DNA of 58,449 nt from Alphaproteobacteria bacterium bin52 (GTDB lineage Bacteria > Pseudomonadota > Alphaproteobacteria > Thalassobaculales > Thalassobaculaceae). Positions 21,101 through 32,601 of this stretch are shown in pieces. A model generated the notes under the pieces. It was not told the DNA's origin and searched no databases. It saw nothing but the letters and a program-made list of their open reading frames with translations. Position numbers and translations under genes: made by a program. Numbering within the stretch: the first letter of the stretch is position 1; each line of letters opens with the position of its first letter. The DNA lies in NCBI GenBank assembly GCA_002238645.1, contig MPMT01000025.1, positions 1-58,449 of the forward strand, in the 5' to 3' direction.

Positions 21101-22921
21101 ATGAGCGCGCAGCCGACGGACTTCGAGACCGCCGTGACCAGGCGCTACTTCATGAAGGGTGCCGCTGCCGCAAGCACCATCGGCATCATCGGCGCCGGCG
21201 CGGCAGGGCCGGCTTCCGCCGGACCGGCGTGGCTGGCGTTCGAGCCGATAGCGGCCAACAGCCTGGATACCGTGACGGTTCCCGACGGATTCGCATGGTA
21301 CCCGCTGATCAGCTGGGGCGACCCGCTGTGGTCCGACGCCCCGGCATTCGACCACGAGACCCGCGGGACCGGAGCGAGCCAGGAGCGAAGTTTCGGTGAC
21401 AACAACGACGGCATGTCGCTGTTTACGCAAGGCGGGAACAGCCTGCTGGTGGTGAACAACGAGTACACCAACCGCAAGATCAGCCACGGGAACCGGGCGT
21501 CGCAAGGCCCGGAAACCGACGACGATGTCCGCAAGAGCAAGGCCAACCACGGCGTGAGCGTGGTCGAGATCGCGATGACCGACGGCAGGTGGATGCCGGT
21601 ACTCGATTCCGGCTTCAACCGCAGGATCACTGCCGACACGCCGATGGAGATCACCGGGCCGGCCCGGGGGCACGACCTGCTGAAGACGCGTGACGATCCG
21701 TCCGGCACCCGCTCGCTCGGCACGTGGAACAACTGTGCCAACGGCCAGACCCCGTGGGGCACCTACCTCGCATGCGAGGAGAACTTCCACGGCTACTTTT
21801 CCTCCAGTGATCCCGATCTGCCACTCACGGACGCACTGAAACGGTATGGCGTGAAGCACAAGGACAGGGGATACGGCTGGGCGACGGCTGACGAACGGTT
21901 CGACATCGCACGGCATCCCAACGAACCGAACCGCGCCGGGTACGTGGTTGAAATCGACCCGTTCGATCCCGCCTCGACCCCGAAGAAACGCACCGCCCTC
22001 GGTCGGTTCAAACATGAGAACGCCGAGGTCGTGGTCGCGGACAACGGACACGTCGTGGCCTACCTCGGCGACGACGAACGTGGTGAATTCCTGTATCGGT
22101 TCGTCTCCGCCGCGCCCTGGTCGGGTGCGGGCGACGACCGTGACGCACTCGAGAACGGCACCATCCATGTCGCGGAGTTCAGCGACGACGGTACCGGCCG
22201 GTGGATCCCGCTGACCCCCGAGACCACGGGGATGGACTCGGCACCCCTCATCGCCATCCACACGCGCATGGCTGCGTCCGCCGTCGGGGCCACCACCATG
22301 GACCGGCCCGAATGGGTGGCAAGCAACCCGCACCGGCCCGAGGTCTACTGCTGTCTGACCAACAACAAGAACCGGGGCAAGAAACCGAATGCCGGCGGGG
22401 ATCCGACCCCGGTCGGCGGTCCCAATCCTCGGCCGGAGAACCTCTACGGCCAGATTGTCCGCTGGCGCCCGGACAACGGCGACCATACCGCGGAGGGTTT
22501 CTCCTGGGACCTGTTCGTGGTGGCGGGCAACCCGGCAGTCCACGGTGACGCCCGGGCCGGCTCGGCGAACGTCGATGCCGCGAACATGTTCAATTCGCCC
22601 GACGGGCTCAAGTTCGACGACCGGGGCGGGCTCTGGATCCAGACCGACGGCAACTACAGCAACGAGGGTGACTTTGCCGGGCACGGCAACAACCAGATGC
22701 TGCATGCCTCCGCCGACAGCGGCGCCATCGCCAGGTTCCTCGTCGGCCCCAGGGAGTGCGAGGTCACCGGCCTGTGCTGGTCGCCCGACCGCAAGACCAT
22801 GTTCGTCGGACTGCAACACCCGGGCGAACGGGGCTCCAGCACCTTCCCGGGCGGCGGAGACACCGTGCCGCGCTCGACGGTGATCGCCGTCACCCGGCTT
22901 GACGGCGGCCCGATCGGGTAA
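21101..22921 (+). CDS. PhoX-family (DUF839) phosphatase-like protein, Tat-exported
   Basis: This 606-residue protein starts at ATG 21101 with a twin-arginine signal (TRRYFMKGAAAASTIG) and an Ala-rich core ending near AGPASA, so a folded periplasmic protein is expected. The body matches DUF839/PhoX: NNEYTNRK, GVSVVEIAM, LGTWNNCANGQTPWGTYLACEE, GRFKHENAEVVVADNGHVVAYLGDDERGEFLYRFVS and, near the C-terminus, SPDRKTMFVGLQHPGE. PhoX enzymes are calcium-iron alkaline phosphatases. No clear Pho box was seen upstream, so phosphate control is not shown. Confidence 0.85.
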   Translation: MSAQPTDFETAVTRRYFMKGAAAASTIGIIGAGAAGPASAGPAWLAFEPIAANSLDTVTVPDGFAWYPLISWGDPLWSDAPAFDHETRGTGASQERSFGDNNDGMSLFTQGGNSLLVVNNEYTNRKISHGNRASQGPETDDDVRKSKANHGVSVVEIAMTDGRWMPVLDSGFNRRITADTPMEITGPARGHDLLKTRDDPSGTRSLGTWNNCANGQTPWGTYLACEENFHGYFSSSDPDLPLTDALKRYGVKHKDRGYGWATADERFDIARHPNEPNRAGYVVEIDPFDPASTPKKRTALGRFKHENAEVVVADNGHVVAYLGDDERGEFLYRFVSAAPWSGAGDDRDALENGTIHVAEFSDDGTGRWIPLTPETTGMDSAPLIAIHTRMAASAVGATTMDRPEWVASNPHRPEVYCCLTNNKNRGKKPNAGGDPTPVGGPNPRPENLYGQIVRWRPDNGDHTAEGFSWDLFVVAGNPAVHGDARAGSANVDAANMFNSPDGLKFDDRGGLWIQTDGNYSNEGDFAGHGNNQMLHASADSGAIARFLVGPRECEVTGLCWSPDRKTMFVGLQHPGERGSSTFPGGGDTVPRSTVIAVTRLDGGPIG

Positions 22922-22939
22922 CGCCCCTGCGGATCGCCG

Positions 22940-22963
22940 CGCACCGGTCCCGGGACCGGTGCG
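22940..22963. terminator. 24-bp perfect palindrome between convergent genes
   Basis: CGCACCGGTCCC is followed directly by its exact reverse complement. It lies between the stop of the PhoX-like gene (22921) and the stop of the GMC oxidoreductase (22982), a good position for a bidirectional terminator. There is no clear T tract, so it may act in another way. Confidence 0.5.
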
Positions 22964-22981
22964 TGGCGCTTTCCGGACTTG

Positions 22982-24691
22982 CTACTGGCCGGCCAGAATG
23001 GTGTCGGCGATCTTCTCCGCGGTCATCAGCACCGGAAAGTTGGTGTTGGCACAAGGCACTACCGGGAAGATCGAGGCGTCGCAGACCCGCAACCCGTCCA
23101 CGCCCCTGACCCTTCCGGTCACGTCGACCACTGCCATGGGATCATCGCCCGCCCCCATCCGGCAGCTGCACGACGCGTGCCAGACACCGACGGCCCCCTC
23201 GCGCACGAAGGACTCCAGCCGGTCGACGTCGTTGATCACTTCGTGGAGGCGTCCGGAATCGGCCACGAACCGGTCCATCAGCACCCGTCGCATGAAACCC
23301 GGTCCATCCAGCAGCCGGGCCGCGATCCCGGTCATCACGGTGTTCTGCACGGTCCGGTTCCCGAACTGGCGCACCTTGTCGCCCCAGACGGCAGGAAACG
23401 GATCGCTGGCGACAGCCTGCACCGCCGGGTGGGCATGCACCCTGGCGGCAAGCCGCACACCCTCCATCAACCGGTCAAGATCGCGACGATCGGACAGCAG
23501 ATTGAACTCGACCTCGGGTTCCTGACGCCAGTCGGACGAGGCGAGCCGGACTTCGCCAGTCTCCGAGTAGGTCTTGTTGACGAAGATGATCATGGATCCG
23601 AACTGGCGTCCGACCGCATGCCAGAATGACTTGCTCGCGGTCGCGACAAACATGTCGCCCTGGCGCGCGTTCTCGATGTCCGAGGTATAGCGAAGCCCGA
23701 CCAGCAGGTGTCGGCGGGTCAGGGATTCATCCATCCGCGCCGACGGACGCAGGAACGCGGCAACTGCAATCGACGGGTGGTCCATCAGGCGCTGGCCGAC
23801 TCCCGGAAGTGCCTGGCGGACCTCGATGCCCATGTCGTGCAGGTGACCGACCGGACCAATACCGGCCCGGAGCAGGTGTGCCGGCGAATGTATGGCGCCG
23901 CTGGACAGAATGACCTCGCGCGCCCGGAAACTCCGCCTCTCGCCGTCGACGAGCGCCGTGATTCCCGTGCACCTGGCGCCGTCGAACTCCAGTCCGGTCA
24001 CCACGGTACCGGTGGAAAGATGCAGGTTGGAGCGAAGCCGGACCCCGGGGTCGAGATAGCCGATGGCGGCCGAGACCCGGGTCTCGAATGCGTTGGAAAT
24101 AGTCACCGGGAAGTGACCGTCCAGGAATTCCCCGTTCTGGTCGGGCAGGTACCCGTACCCGAGTTCCTCGTAGGCTTCGGCCATCGCCTTCGCGTGATCG
24201 CTCCACAGGTCTGGAAAGATGCGCCGGACCGGAATGCGACCCTCGCGTCCGTGCAACGGCCCCTCGAAGTCCATGTCGCGTTCAACCTTGCGGAAGTAGG
24301 GAAGCACCGCCTGCCAGTTCCACCCGGTCGCGCCCCGTTCGTCCCACTCGTCGTAATCCGCCGGAGCGCCGCGGTTGGCCATCTGACCGTTGATCGACGA
24401 TCCGCCTCCGAGCACCCGCGCCTGTTCGTAGACCCGGCGCGGCGGCGGCGGAGCATCGGGGTCATTGTGCGGGACCGGCTGGGTTGTCACCCTGAGATCG
24501 GTCCACAGGAACGCGGGGTTGAGATAGGCCAGTCCCGGGTAGCTGTCGCGGATCTCGGCCGGGACCCTGCCCTCCGGGGTGTCTTGCCCCGCTTCACACA
24601 GCAGAACCTGGTTGGCACTGCGCGCCGAGAGCCGGTTGGCGAGTACCGACCCGGCACTGCCTCCACCGACGATGATGTAGTCGTAGATCAT
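22982..24691 (-). CDS. GMC-family FAD oxidoreductase (choline dehydrogenase-like)
   Basis: The enzyme of 569 residues begins MIYDYIIVGGGSAGSVLANRLS, the FAD-binding Rossmann motif, followed by VLLCEAG. GGGSSINGQMANRGAP is the first GMC signature and LSSGAIHSPAHLLRAGIGP the second. The C-terminal WHASCSCRMG and ANTNFPVLMTAEKIAD contain the catalytic His and Asn regions. It probably oxidises an alcohol; choline is only one possibility, since no betaine genes lie nearby. The frame is open upstream to 25042, but ATG 24691 places the FAD motif at the N-terminus. It converges on the PhoX-like gene. Confidence 0.9.
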   Translation of the reverse strand: MIYDYIIVGGGSAGSVLANRLSARSANQVLLCEAGQDTPEGRVPAEIRDSYPGLAYLNPAFLWTDLRVTTQPVPHNDPDAPPPPRRVYEQARVLGGGSSINGQMANRGAPADYDEWDERGATGWNWQAVLPYFRKVERDMDFEGPLHGREGRIPVRRIFPDLWSDHAKAMAEAYEELGYGYLPDQNGEFLDGHFPVTISNAFETRVSAAIGYLDPGVRLRSNLHLSTGTVVTGLEFDGARCTGITALVDGERRSFRAREVILSSGAIHSPAHLLRAGIGPVGHLHDMGIEVRQALPGVGQRLMDHPSIAVAAFLRPSARMDESLTRRHLLVGLRYTSDIENARQGDMFVATASKSFWHAVGRQFGSMIIFVNKTYSETGEVRLASSDWRQEPEVEFNLLSDRRDLDRLMEGVRLAARVHAHPAVQAVASDPFPAVWGDKVRQFGNRTVQNTVMTGIAARLLDGPGFMRRVLMDRFVADSGRLHEVINDVDRLESFVREGAVGVWHASCSCRMGAGDDPMAVVDVTGRVRGVDGLRVCDASIFPVVPCANTNFPVLMTAEKIADTILAGQ

Positions 24692-25329
24692 CCGCCCCTC
24701 CCCGAGGTCCGCATCCATGCTGGTCGCGAAGGGTAGCCCGGGGTCATGCGCCAGCCAACCGCGGCAGCGGAGGCGGGTTTCGGTCGTCAACCGGCTCCGC
24801 CCCGGAACCCGGGGTAGGGGTACTGTTGGACAGCCACGGATCTCGCCGTGCCGGCTCCAGGGTCGCAACGGCAGGGCGGGGAACGCCGTACCGCCACGGT
24901 CGAAGCGGGTGTTGTTGAGGCGTTCGCGCCCGGATGCACTGCTGATGACTGCCACGGGGGCCAAGGCGGCGGCCGCTCGCGTGGTCCGCGGCGACGGTGC
25001 GGTTTCCCGGTCCGTTCCGCGATCATGTCCCGACCCTGGCACCTCGGGGCCGGGAGTCGAACATGGCGGTCAGGCCGCCAACGCCGGCATTCCGAAAGCT
25101 GCGGGAGTCTGGTGGGGGCCCGGCGTCGTGCGAGGCCATCCGGGTCTCAGCAGTGCCAGCACAGGTGGAGCAGAGCCCACAGGAACGGCACGGACATCAG
25201 TCCGACCGCCACGACGGTCCCGATTGTTCCGGACATGACAGGCACTCTTCTTTTTGGTCAGCAAATCTGACCTTGATATTGCACCGCACAACGCCCGTGT
25301 CAACCGGCGGGACGCATCGGCTTCACGGA
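24692..25329. other. Intergenic stretch between the GMC oxidoreductase and atpC
   Basis: About 640 bp lie between the GMC start and the atpC stop. No protein of recognisable family is encoded here. The only candidate is the 29-residue peptide described separately at 25147-25236. The stretch presumably also holds the GMC promoter, but no distinct motif was identified. Confidence 0.4.
25147..25236 (-). CDS. Possible 29-residue single-span membrane peptide
   Basis: On the minus strand ATG 25236 opens a frame reading MSGTIGTVVAVGLM then SVPFLWALLHLCWHC and a TGA stop. Almost the whole peptide is one hydrophobic segment, ending in a Cys/Trp/His cluster. A purine-rich run (AAGAAGAG) lies about 10 bases before the ATG and could bind the ribosome. 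It is 93 bp after the atpC stop and in the same direction as the atp operon. No homologue is recognised. Such short hydrophobic frames can occur by chance. Confidence 0.3.
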   Translation of the reverse strand: MSGTIGTVVAVGLMSVPFLWALLHLCWHC

Positions 25330-25743
25330 TCAGGCGGTCGCTACCCGCATGGCCTCGAGCAACCGTTCCTGTTCCTCGATTCGCGCTGTCATCTGTTCGG
25401 CCTCGGCACCCGACAGGTTCTTCAGCTCTTCACCGAGATCGACGATACGCCGCTCGGTTGCCGCCAGGTCGATTTCGTCAACCGGAACCGCGGCCTCGGC
25501 AAGCACAGTACACCTGTCTTCCGTGACCTCCGCAAAACCGCCGGCAATAAAGATCCGGTCGATAACGGCCCCTTCCTCGTAGACATCGATCACGCCCGGA
25601 ACCAGCGTCGAAATCAACGGCGCATGCCGGGGCAGGACTCCGAAAAGTCCTTCCGATCCGGGAACGACAACCATGCCCACCTGGCGGGACAGCAGGAGAC
25701 GTTCCGGAGAAACCAGTTCGAACAGGGTGGTTTCGTCAGCCAT
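25330..25743 (-). CDS. atpC: ATP synthase F1 epsilon subunit
   Basis: The 137-residue subunit forms part of the rotor stalk and regulates ATPase activity. Segments LFELVSPERLLLS near the N-terminus, GSEGLFGVLPRHAPLISTL near residue 30 and FIAGGFAEVTEDRCTVLAE are family typical, and the C-terminal helices follow. The frame is open upstream, but ATG 25743 gives the right N-terminus. It is the last gene of atpHAGDC, 28 bp after atpD. Confidence 0.95.
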   Translation of the reverse strand: MADETTLFELVSPERLLLSRQVGMVVVPGSEGLFGVLPRHAPLISTLVPGVIDVYEEGAVIDRIFIAGGFAEVTEDRCTVLAEAAVPVDEIDLAATERRIVDLGEELKNLSGAEAEQMTARIEEQERLLEAMRVATA

Positions 25744-25771
25744 TGAGCCTGCTCCAGAACAGCCGGTCGGA

Positions 25772-27274
<1,503 letters not shown>

Positions 27275-28141
27275 CTAGAGTGCCTCGGCCCCGGAAATGA
27301 TCTCGATCAGTTCCTTGGTGATGTACGCCTGACGCGTGCGGTTGTAGGTCAGTGTCAGGTCGTCGATCATGTCGCCCGCGTTGCGGGTCGCGTTGTCCAT
27401 CGCCGTCATCCGCGCACCATGTTCGCTCGCGGTATTTTCCAGCAGGGCGGAATACACCTGCGTCGCCACGTTGCGCGGGAGGAGATCGACCAGGATCTCC
27501 TCCTCGTCCGGCTCGTACTCGTACAGTCCCCCGCCGGCATCACCCTCCTGGTCGGGAACAGGAGCCGGAATGACCTGCTGCAGCGTCACGATCTGGGTCA
27601 TGGCCGACTGGAAACGGTTGTAGATCAGGGTGCAGACATCGAATGCCCCCTCCTCGAACATCCGGATCAGCCGGCCACCGATTTCGCTGGCCGACGCAAA
27701 CTCGACGCCACGCTGGGTCACGCCCTCGATGGTGTCGACGATCAGCGAGGCGTGGTCGCGCCGCAGCTGGTCGCGGCCCTTGCGCCCGATGCAGAACACG
27801 TTGACCGACCGGCCCTCGCCCTCGAGCTCGGCGATGCGCGCGCGCGCGGCGCGGGCTATCGAACTGTTGAACCCGCCACACAACCCCCGGTCTGCCGTCA
27901 TCACCACGACGAGGTGCCGGTCCTGCGACCCTGTTCCAGAAAGCAGTGCCGGCCCGCGGGCAGCCCGGCCGGCCAGCGACGCGATCATGCGGTCCATGCG
28001 TTCCGAATAGGGGCGCGCTGCCTCGGCCTGTTCCTGGGCACGCCGCAGACGTGCCGCCGCCACCATCTTCATGGCCGAGGTGATCTTCTGCGTCGACTTG
28101 ACGCTGTTGATGCGGATCTTCAGATCCTTGAGGCTTGGCAT
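27275..28141 (-). CDS. atpG: ATP synthase F1 gamma subunit
   Basis: The 288-residue central rotor subunit has the conserved N-terminal helix [20 protein letters not shown] and [16 protein letters not shown]. The C-terminal helix has [20 protein letters not shown] and [17 protein letters not shown]. Both ends are canonical. It sits between atpA and atpD, with 39 and 75 bp gaps. Confidence 0.97.
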   Translation of the reverse strand: MPSLKDLKIRINSVKSTQKITSAMKMVAAARLRRAQEQAEAARPYSERMDRMIASLAGRAARGPALLSGTGSQDRHLVVVMTADRGLCGGFNSSIARAARARIAELEGEGRSVNVFCIGRKGRDQLRRDHASLIVDTIEGVTQRGVEFASASEIGGRLIRMFEEGAFDVCTLIYNRFQSAMTQIVTLQQVIPAPVPDQEGDAGGGLYEYEPDEEEILVDLLPRNVATQVYSALLENTASEHGARMTAMDNATRNAGDMIDDLTLTYNRTRQAYITKELIEIISGAEAL

Positions 28142-28180
28142 GCTGTCTCCCGGCCGGGTCCCGAAACGATACCCGGGCGA

Positions 28181-29716
28181 TCAGGCAAACCTGCTGGCGT
28201 AGGCTCCCACGAACTCGGCCAGCTGCTTGTCGGTCGTATCGCTGAGTTCCTGCTCGGACCGGATCGCATCGAGAATGGACGTGCCATTCGCCTTGATCTC
28301 GGAGATCAGACCCTGCTCGAACCGGGTGATCGCGTTCACCTCGACACCGTCGAGATAGCCCCTTACACCGGCGAAGATCGATACCACCTGCTCTTCGAAC
28401 GGCAGCGGCGCATACTGGGACTGCTTCAACAGTTCCGTCAGCCGGACACCGCGGGCCAGCAGACGCTGGGTCACCGGATCGAGATCGGACGCAAACTGGG
28501 CAAAGGCCGCCATCTCCCGGTACTGGGCCAGCTCGAGCTTGATGCGTCCGGCAACCTGCTTCATGGCCTTGACCTGGGCTGCCGAACCCACGCGGCTGAC
28601 CGACAGCCCGACGTTCACCGCCGGACGGATGCCGCGGTAGAAGAGCTCGGTCTCGAGGAAGATCTGTCCGTCGGTGATCGAGATCACGTTGGTCGGAATA
28701 TATGCCGATACGTCACCGGCCTGGGTCTCGATGACCGGCAGCGCGGTGAGCGAGCCCGCACCGTGCTCGTCATTCATCTTGGCCGCACGCTCGAGGAGGC
28801 GCGAATGCAGGTAGAACACGTCGCCGGGATAGGCTTCGCGTCCCGGAGGACGGCGCAGCAGCAGCGACATCTGCCGGTAGGCCACCGCCTGTTTCGACAG
28901 GTCGTCGTAGACGATCACGGAGTGCATGCCGTTATCGCGGAAAAACTCGCCCATGGTGCAGCCGGCATAGGGTGCCAGGAACTGCAACGGAGCCGGCTCC
29001 GACGCCGTCGAGGCCACAACGATGGTGTAGTCCATCGCACCGTAATCCTCGAGCGTCTTGACGATCTGCGCCACGGTGGAGCGCTTCTGTCCGATCGCGA
29101 CGTAGATGCAGTACAGCTTGCGGGATTCGTCGTCTCCCGCCGCGTCGTTGACCGCCTTCTGGTTGATGAAGGTGTCGATGGCGATGGCGGTCTTTCCGGT
29201 CTGCCGGTCACCGATGATGAGCTCACGCTGCCCGCGGCCGATCGGGATCAGGCTGTCGATCGCCTTCAGGCCGGTCTGCATCGGTTCGTGCACGCTCTTG
29301 CGTGGCATGATCCCGGGAGCCTTGACCTCGACGCGGCGTCGTTCGGTGGCCTCGATCTGTCCCTTGCCGTCAATCGGGTTGCCAAGCGGATCCACGACCC
29401 GGCCCAGCAGTCCCCGGCCAACCGGAACGTCGACGATCGTGCCGGTTCGCTTGACCGTGTCACCTTCCTTGATGTCCCGGTCGTCACCGAAGATCACCAC
29501 GCCGACATTGTCGCTCTCCAGGTTGAGCGCCATGCCGCGAATCTCGTTTGGGAACTCGACCATCTCGCCGGCCTGGACCTGGTCCAGCCCGTGAACCCGG
29601 GCGATCCCGTCGCCGACGGACAGGACCTGCCCGACCTCCGCGACCTCGGCCTCGGTGCCGAAGTTGGCGATCTGCGACTTCAGGATCGAGGAAATCTCGG
29701 CGGCTCTGATATCCAT
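28181..29716 (-). CDS. atpA: ATP synthase F1 alpha subunit
   Basis: The 511-residue regulatory subunit starts [16 protein letters not shown] and has the P-loop [15 protein letters not shown] near residue 170. [20 protein letters not shown] and the signature [17 protein letters not shown] are present. Length and order are standard. Its ATG overlaps the atpH stop by one base (TGATG), so translation is coupled. Confidence 0.98.
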   Translation of the reverse strand: MDIRAAEISSILKSQIANFGTEAEVAEVGQVLSVGDGIARVHGLDQVQAGEMVEFPNEIRGMALNLESDNVGVVIFGDDRDIKEGDTVKRTGTIVDVPVGRGLLGRVVDPLGNPIDGKGQIEATERRRVEVKAPGIMPRKSVHEPMQTGLKAIDSLIPIGRGQRELIIGDRQTGKTAIAIDTFINQKAVNDAAGDDESRKLYCIYVAIGQKRSTVAQIVKTLEDYGAMDYTIVVASTASEPAPLQFLAPYAGCTMGEFFRDNGMHSVIVYDDLSKQAVAYRQMSLLLRRPPGREAYPGDVFYLHSRLLERAAKMNDEHGAGSLTALPVIETQAGDVSAYIPTNVISITDGQIFLETELFYRGIRPAVNVGLSVSRVGSAAQVKAMKQVAGRIKLELAQYREMAAFAQFASDLDPVTQRLLARGVRLTELLKQSQYAPLPFEEQVVSIFAGVRGYLDGVEVNAITRFEQGLISEIKANGTSILDAIRSEQELSDTTDKQLAEFVGAYASRFA

Positions 29717-30267
29717 CAGCCTACACCCCTCATGGCACTGTGCAGCCTTTGCAGCTTGGTCCTGATCGAACTGTCGACCATGCGCGATCCGACGCGCACC
29801 ACCAGTCCTCCGATCAGGGATGAATCGACGGTATGGGTGACCGCGACCTTCTGTCCGATCGCGGCGCGAAGGGCAGCCGCGATGGCCTCCGCCTGAGCGG
29901 CGGTCAGTTCCACGGCAGTCATCACCTCGGCCACGACCTCGCCGCGTCTGCGCGCCAGCTCGGCGAGAAAGGCCTCGGCCATCTCGGCCAGTGCGAACGC
30001 GCGCCGGTTCATGGCCACGACACCGACGAACCTGCGGGTGAGCGAGTGGGCGCCGCCCGCATCCAGTACCGCGTCCAGACCACGCGCCTGGTCCTCGCGG
30101 CCGAGCACCGGTGAGCGGACCAGGCGACCCAGGTCGACATTTCCGGCAATCAGCGACCTGAGTTCCGCAAGATCCGAAGCAACGGTATCGAGTGCCCGTT
30201 CGTTCTCGGCGAGCTCGTACAGGGCCGAGGCGTACCGGGCCGCGAGTCCATGCGATTCAAGTGCCAC
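29716..30267 (-). CDS. atpH: ATP synthase F1 delta subunit
   Basis: The peripheral-stalk subunit (183 residues from GTG 30267) has [20 protein letters not shown] at the N-terminus, [24 protein letters not shown] in the middle, and the C-terminal [21 protein letters not shown] signature. An upstream ATG at 30330 is in frame but adds 21 residues unlike the family; GTG 30267 gives the usual length. It is the first atp gene here and follows the priA terminator. The F0 genes (a, b, c) are not in the window, as usual for alphaproteobacteria. Confidence 0.93.
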   Translation of the reverse strand: MALESHGLAARYASALYELAENERALDTVASDLAELRSLIAGNVDLGRLVRSPVLGREDQARGLDAVLDAGGAHSLTRRFVGVVAMNRRAFALAEMAEAFLAELARRRGEVVAEVMTAVELTAAQAEAIAAALRAAIGQKVAVTHTVDSSLIGGLVVRVGSRMVDSSIRTKLQRLHSAMRGVG

Positions 30268-30388
30268 CAGGGACCGTCCCTTGCCGAATGTCTGCCGAGC
30301 AGGAGCCGGCCCCACGGCGCGCCCTGCCACGCCCCGTTCGGGTGTGTCCGTCCACCGCTCGCAAGGCGGCGTCTACCTAACACAGGGA

Positions 30389-30414
30389 CCCCGGGTGCGC
30401 AAGCAAGCCCGGGG
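30389..30414 (-). terminator. Stem-loop after priA
   Basis: CCCCGGG at 30389-30395 pairs with CCCGGGG at 30408-30414 around a 12-base loop, 7 bp past the priA stop on the minus strand. Flanking GGG/CCC bases could lengthen the stem with one bulge. It separates priA from atpH and may be a Rho-independent terminator, though the T run is poor. Confidence 0.5.
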
Positions 30415-30420
30415 CCCGGA

Positions 30421-32601
30421 TCAGAGAAACGAATAGGGGTCGATATCGATCCCGACCCGCACCCTGGATGGGAATTTCAGCGGTTCGATCCAGGCTTTCA
30501 GTACCGCCTGGACATCGACGTCCCGGTCGGCCTTGACCAGCAGCCGGCGTCTGTGCCGGTCGCGTAGCAGGGAGAGCGGGGCCGGGGCCGGCCCCAGCAC
30601 CCGCACGTTCGTATACTGTGGCGCGGTGCGGGCCAGGACCGCCGCGGCGCCGTCAGCATCGGCGGCATCGTGCGAACTGACGATGAGGGCCGCGAGACGT
30701 CCGAACGGCGGCATGCCCGCAGCCTCGCGCTCACGCGCCTCGGCCGCTACGAACCCGTCCCGGTCCCATGCCGCAAGCGCCTTCATCACCGGATTTTCGG
30801 GCTGGAATGTCTGGAGATACACCCTGCCCGGCCGTAGTTCCCGCCCGGCGCGTCCTGCGACCTGGTGCAGCATCTGGTAGGTCCGCTCCCCGGCCCGGAG
30901 GTCTCCACCCGACAGTCCGAGATCGGCATCGATCACTCCGACCGTGGTCAGCAGTGGAAAGTGGTGTCCCTTGGCCACGACCTGGGTCCCGATGATGATG
31001 TCGACCTCGCCAGCCTGGACTGAACGCGCGAATTCCCTCGCCGCGCCCGGTCCCGACAGCGTGTCGCTGGAGGCAATGACAGTCACGGCGTCGGGGAAGC
31101 GTATCCGGCTCTCGGCCAGCAACTGCTCGACTCCGGGACCGATGGCCACCAGGCTTTCGGTTGCGCCGCAGCCGGGGCAAACCGTGAGCCGCGGCCGGGT
31201 CGTACCGCAGTGATGACACTGCAGCACGTCGAGCAGTCGGTGCTCGACCATCCACGCGCTGCAGTGGTCGCAACTGCAGCGCCAGCCGCAACGACGACAC
31301 AGCGTGAGCGGCGCGTAGCCGCGCCGGTTCAGGAACAGCAGCGACTGCTCGCCCGATTCGAGGGCCGTCTCGACGGCGTGGAGCAACTGCGGCGCCATCC
31401 ACTCACCGCGGCCGGGCCCGCGAACGCGCATGTCGAGCAGGGTGACTTCCGGCAACCGGCTGCCACCAACCCGGGCCGGAAGCGCGACCCGCCCGAAGCG
31501 TCCGCGGCGAATATTGGCCACGGTCTCGAGTGATGGAGTAGCGGAAACCAGCACCGCCGGGATGCGGGCCAGCCTGGCCCTGACGATCGCCATGTCGCGC
31601 CCCTGGTAGCGGACGCCGTCCTCCTGCTTGTAGGCCGGCTCGTGTTCCTCGTCGACAACGACCAGCCCCAGATCGGTGTAGGGCAGGAACAGTGCCGAAC
31701 GGGCGCCGATCAGGGCTCGCGCCCGTCCATCGGCAACCGCACGCCACACGATTCGACGCTGCGATGCCGGCAGCTCGGAGTGCCAGGCGAGCGGAGGCAC
31801 TCCGAAGCGGGCAGCGAACCGGTCGAGAAACGGTACCGACAGACCGATCTCCGGCACGAGCACCAGGACCTGTCGGCCCTGGCGCAGCACCTCGGCGACA
31901 GCCTCGAAGTAGACATCGGTCTTGCCGCTGCCGGTGACACCGTCCACGACAGTCACCGAAAAGCGCCGGTCCCGAACGGCACGCACCAACCGGTCAGCCG
32001 CCTCGACCTGCGTCGCGTCAAGGGTGACCACCGGTTCGAGGTCCGGATCGGGCGAGGCGATCTCCTCGCGCTCGGCCGGCAGGGTGACGCGCTCGATCAG
32101 TCCTGCCTGCGCCATGCCCCGGAGCACTGCGTCCGAGACCCCGGCCGCACTCCGGATCCGGGCCCCGGACAACATGGAACCAGGCCCGAGGTGATCGAGC
32201 ACCCGTTGCCGTGCCGGGGTCAGGCGCGCCGCAGACCCCTGCCCGCCTCGGGCCCATGCGCGGACCGGTGCCGCGGCACTCACGATGTCCCGTCCGCCCA
32301 CCACCATCTTCATCACCACGCCCAGCGGCGACAGCGTGTAGCCGGCCACCCAGTCGGCAAAGGCGAGCGAGACCGCGGGAATCGGGGGCACGTCAAGACG
32401 GTCCAGGACAGGCTTCAGCCTGTGCTCCGCCACCTCGCACCGGCCGGGGCCGACCACGACTCCGAGCACCCGTCGGGAACCGAGAGGAATCTCCACGATG
32501 GCGCCCGTCTCGAGTGACAGTCCGCCGTCGAGGTACTCGTAGGCGCACGGCAGCGGCAGCAGGGGCTGGACCGAGACACGTCGCGACCTGGCCGCAGACA
32601 T
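30421..32601 (-). CDS. priA: Primosomal protein N' (replication restart helicase PriA)
   Basis: PriA (726 residues) recognises stalled forks and reloads the replisome. After an N-terminal DNA-binding domain (PLPCAYEYLDGGLSLETGAIVEIPLG) come Walker A DGVTGSGKTDVYFEAV near residue 230 and the DEEH box in LVVVDEEHEPAYKQEDG. An eight-cysteine zinc region follows (CRRCGWRCSCDHC, CHHCGTTRP, CPGCGA), then helicase motifs such as GTQVVAKGHHFP and QVAGRAGRELRPG. ATG 32601 was chosen as the start because homology begins there. It is upstream of the atp operon, a common alphaproteobacterial neighbourhood. Confidence 0.96.
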   Translation of the reverse strand: MSAARSRRVSVQPLLPLPCAYEYLDGGLSLETGAIVEIPLGSRRVLGVVVGPGRCEVAEHRLKPVLDRLDVPPIPAVSLAFADWVAGYTLSPLGVVMKMVVGGRDIVSAAAPVRAWARGGQGSAARLTPARQRVLDHLGPGSMLSGARIRSAAGVSDAVLRGMAQAGLIERVTLPAEREEIASPDPDLEPVVTLDATQVEAADRLVRAVRDRRFSVTVVDGVTGSGKTDVYFEAVAEVLRQGRQVLVLVPEIGLSVPFLDRFAARFGVPPLAWHSELPASQRRIVWRAVADGRARALIGARSALFLPYTDLGLVVVDEEHEPAYKQEDGVRYQGRDMAIVRARLARIPAVLVSATPSLETVANIRRGRFGRVALPARVGGSRLPEVTLLDMRVRGPGRGEWMAPQLLHAVETALESGEQSLLFLNRRGYAPLTLCRRCGWRCSCDHCSAWMVEHRLLDVLQCHHCGTTRPRLTVCPGCGATESLVAIGPGVEQLLAESRIRFPDAVTVIASSDTLSGPGAAREFARSVQAGEVDIIIGTQVVAKGHHFPLLTTVGVIDADLGLSGGDLRAGERTYQMLHQVAGRAGRELRPGRVYLQTFQPENPVMKALAAWDRDGFVAAEAREREAAGMPPFGRLAALIVSSHDAADADGAAAVLARTAPQYTNVRVLGPAPAPLSLLRDRHRRRLLVKADRDVDVQAVLKAWIEPLKFPSRVRVGIDIDPYSFL

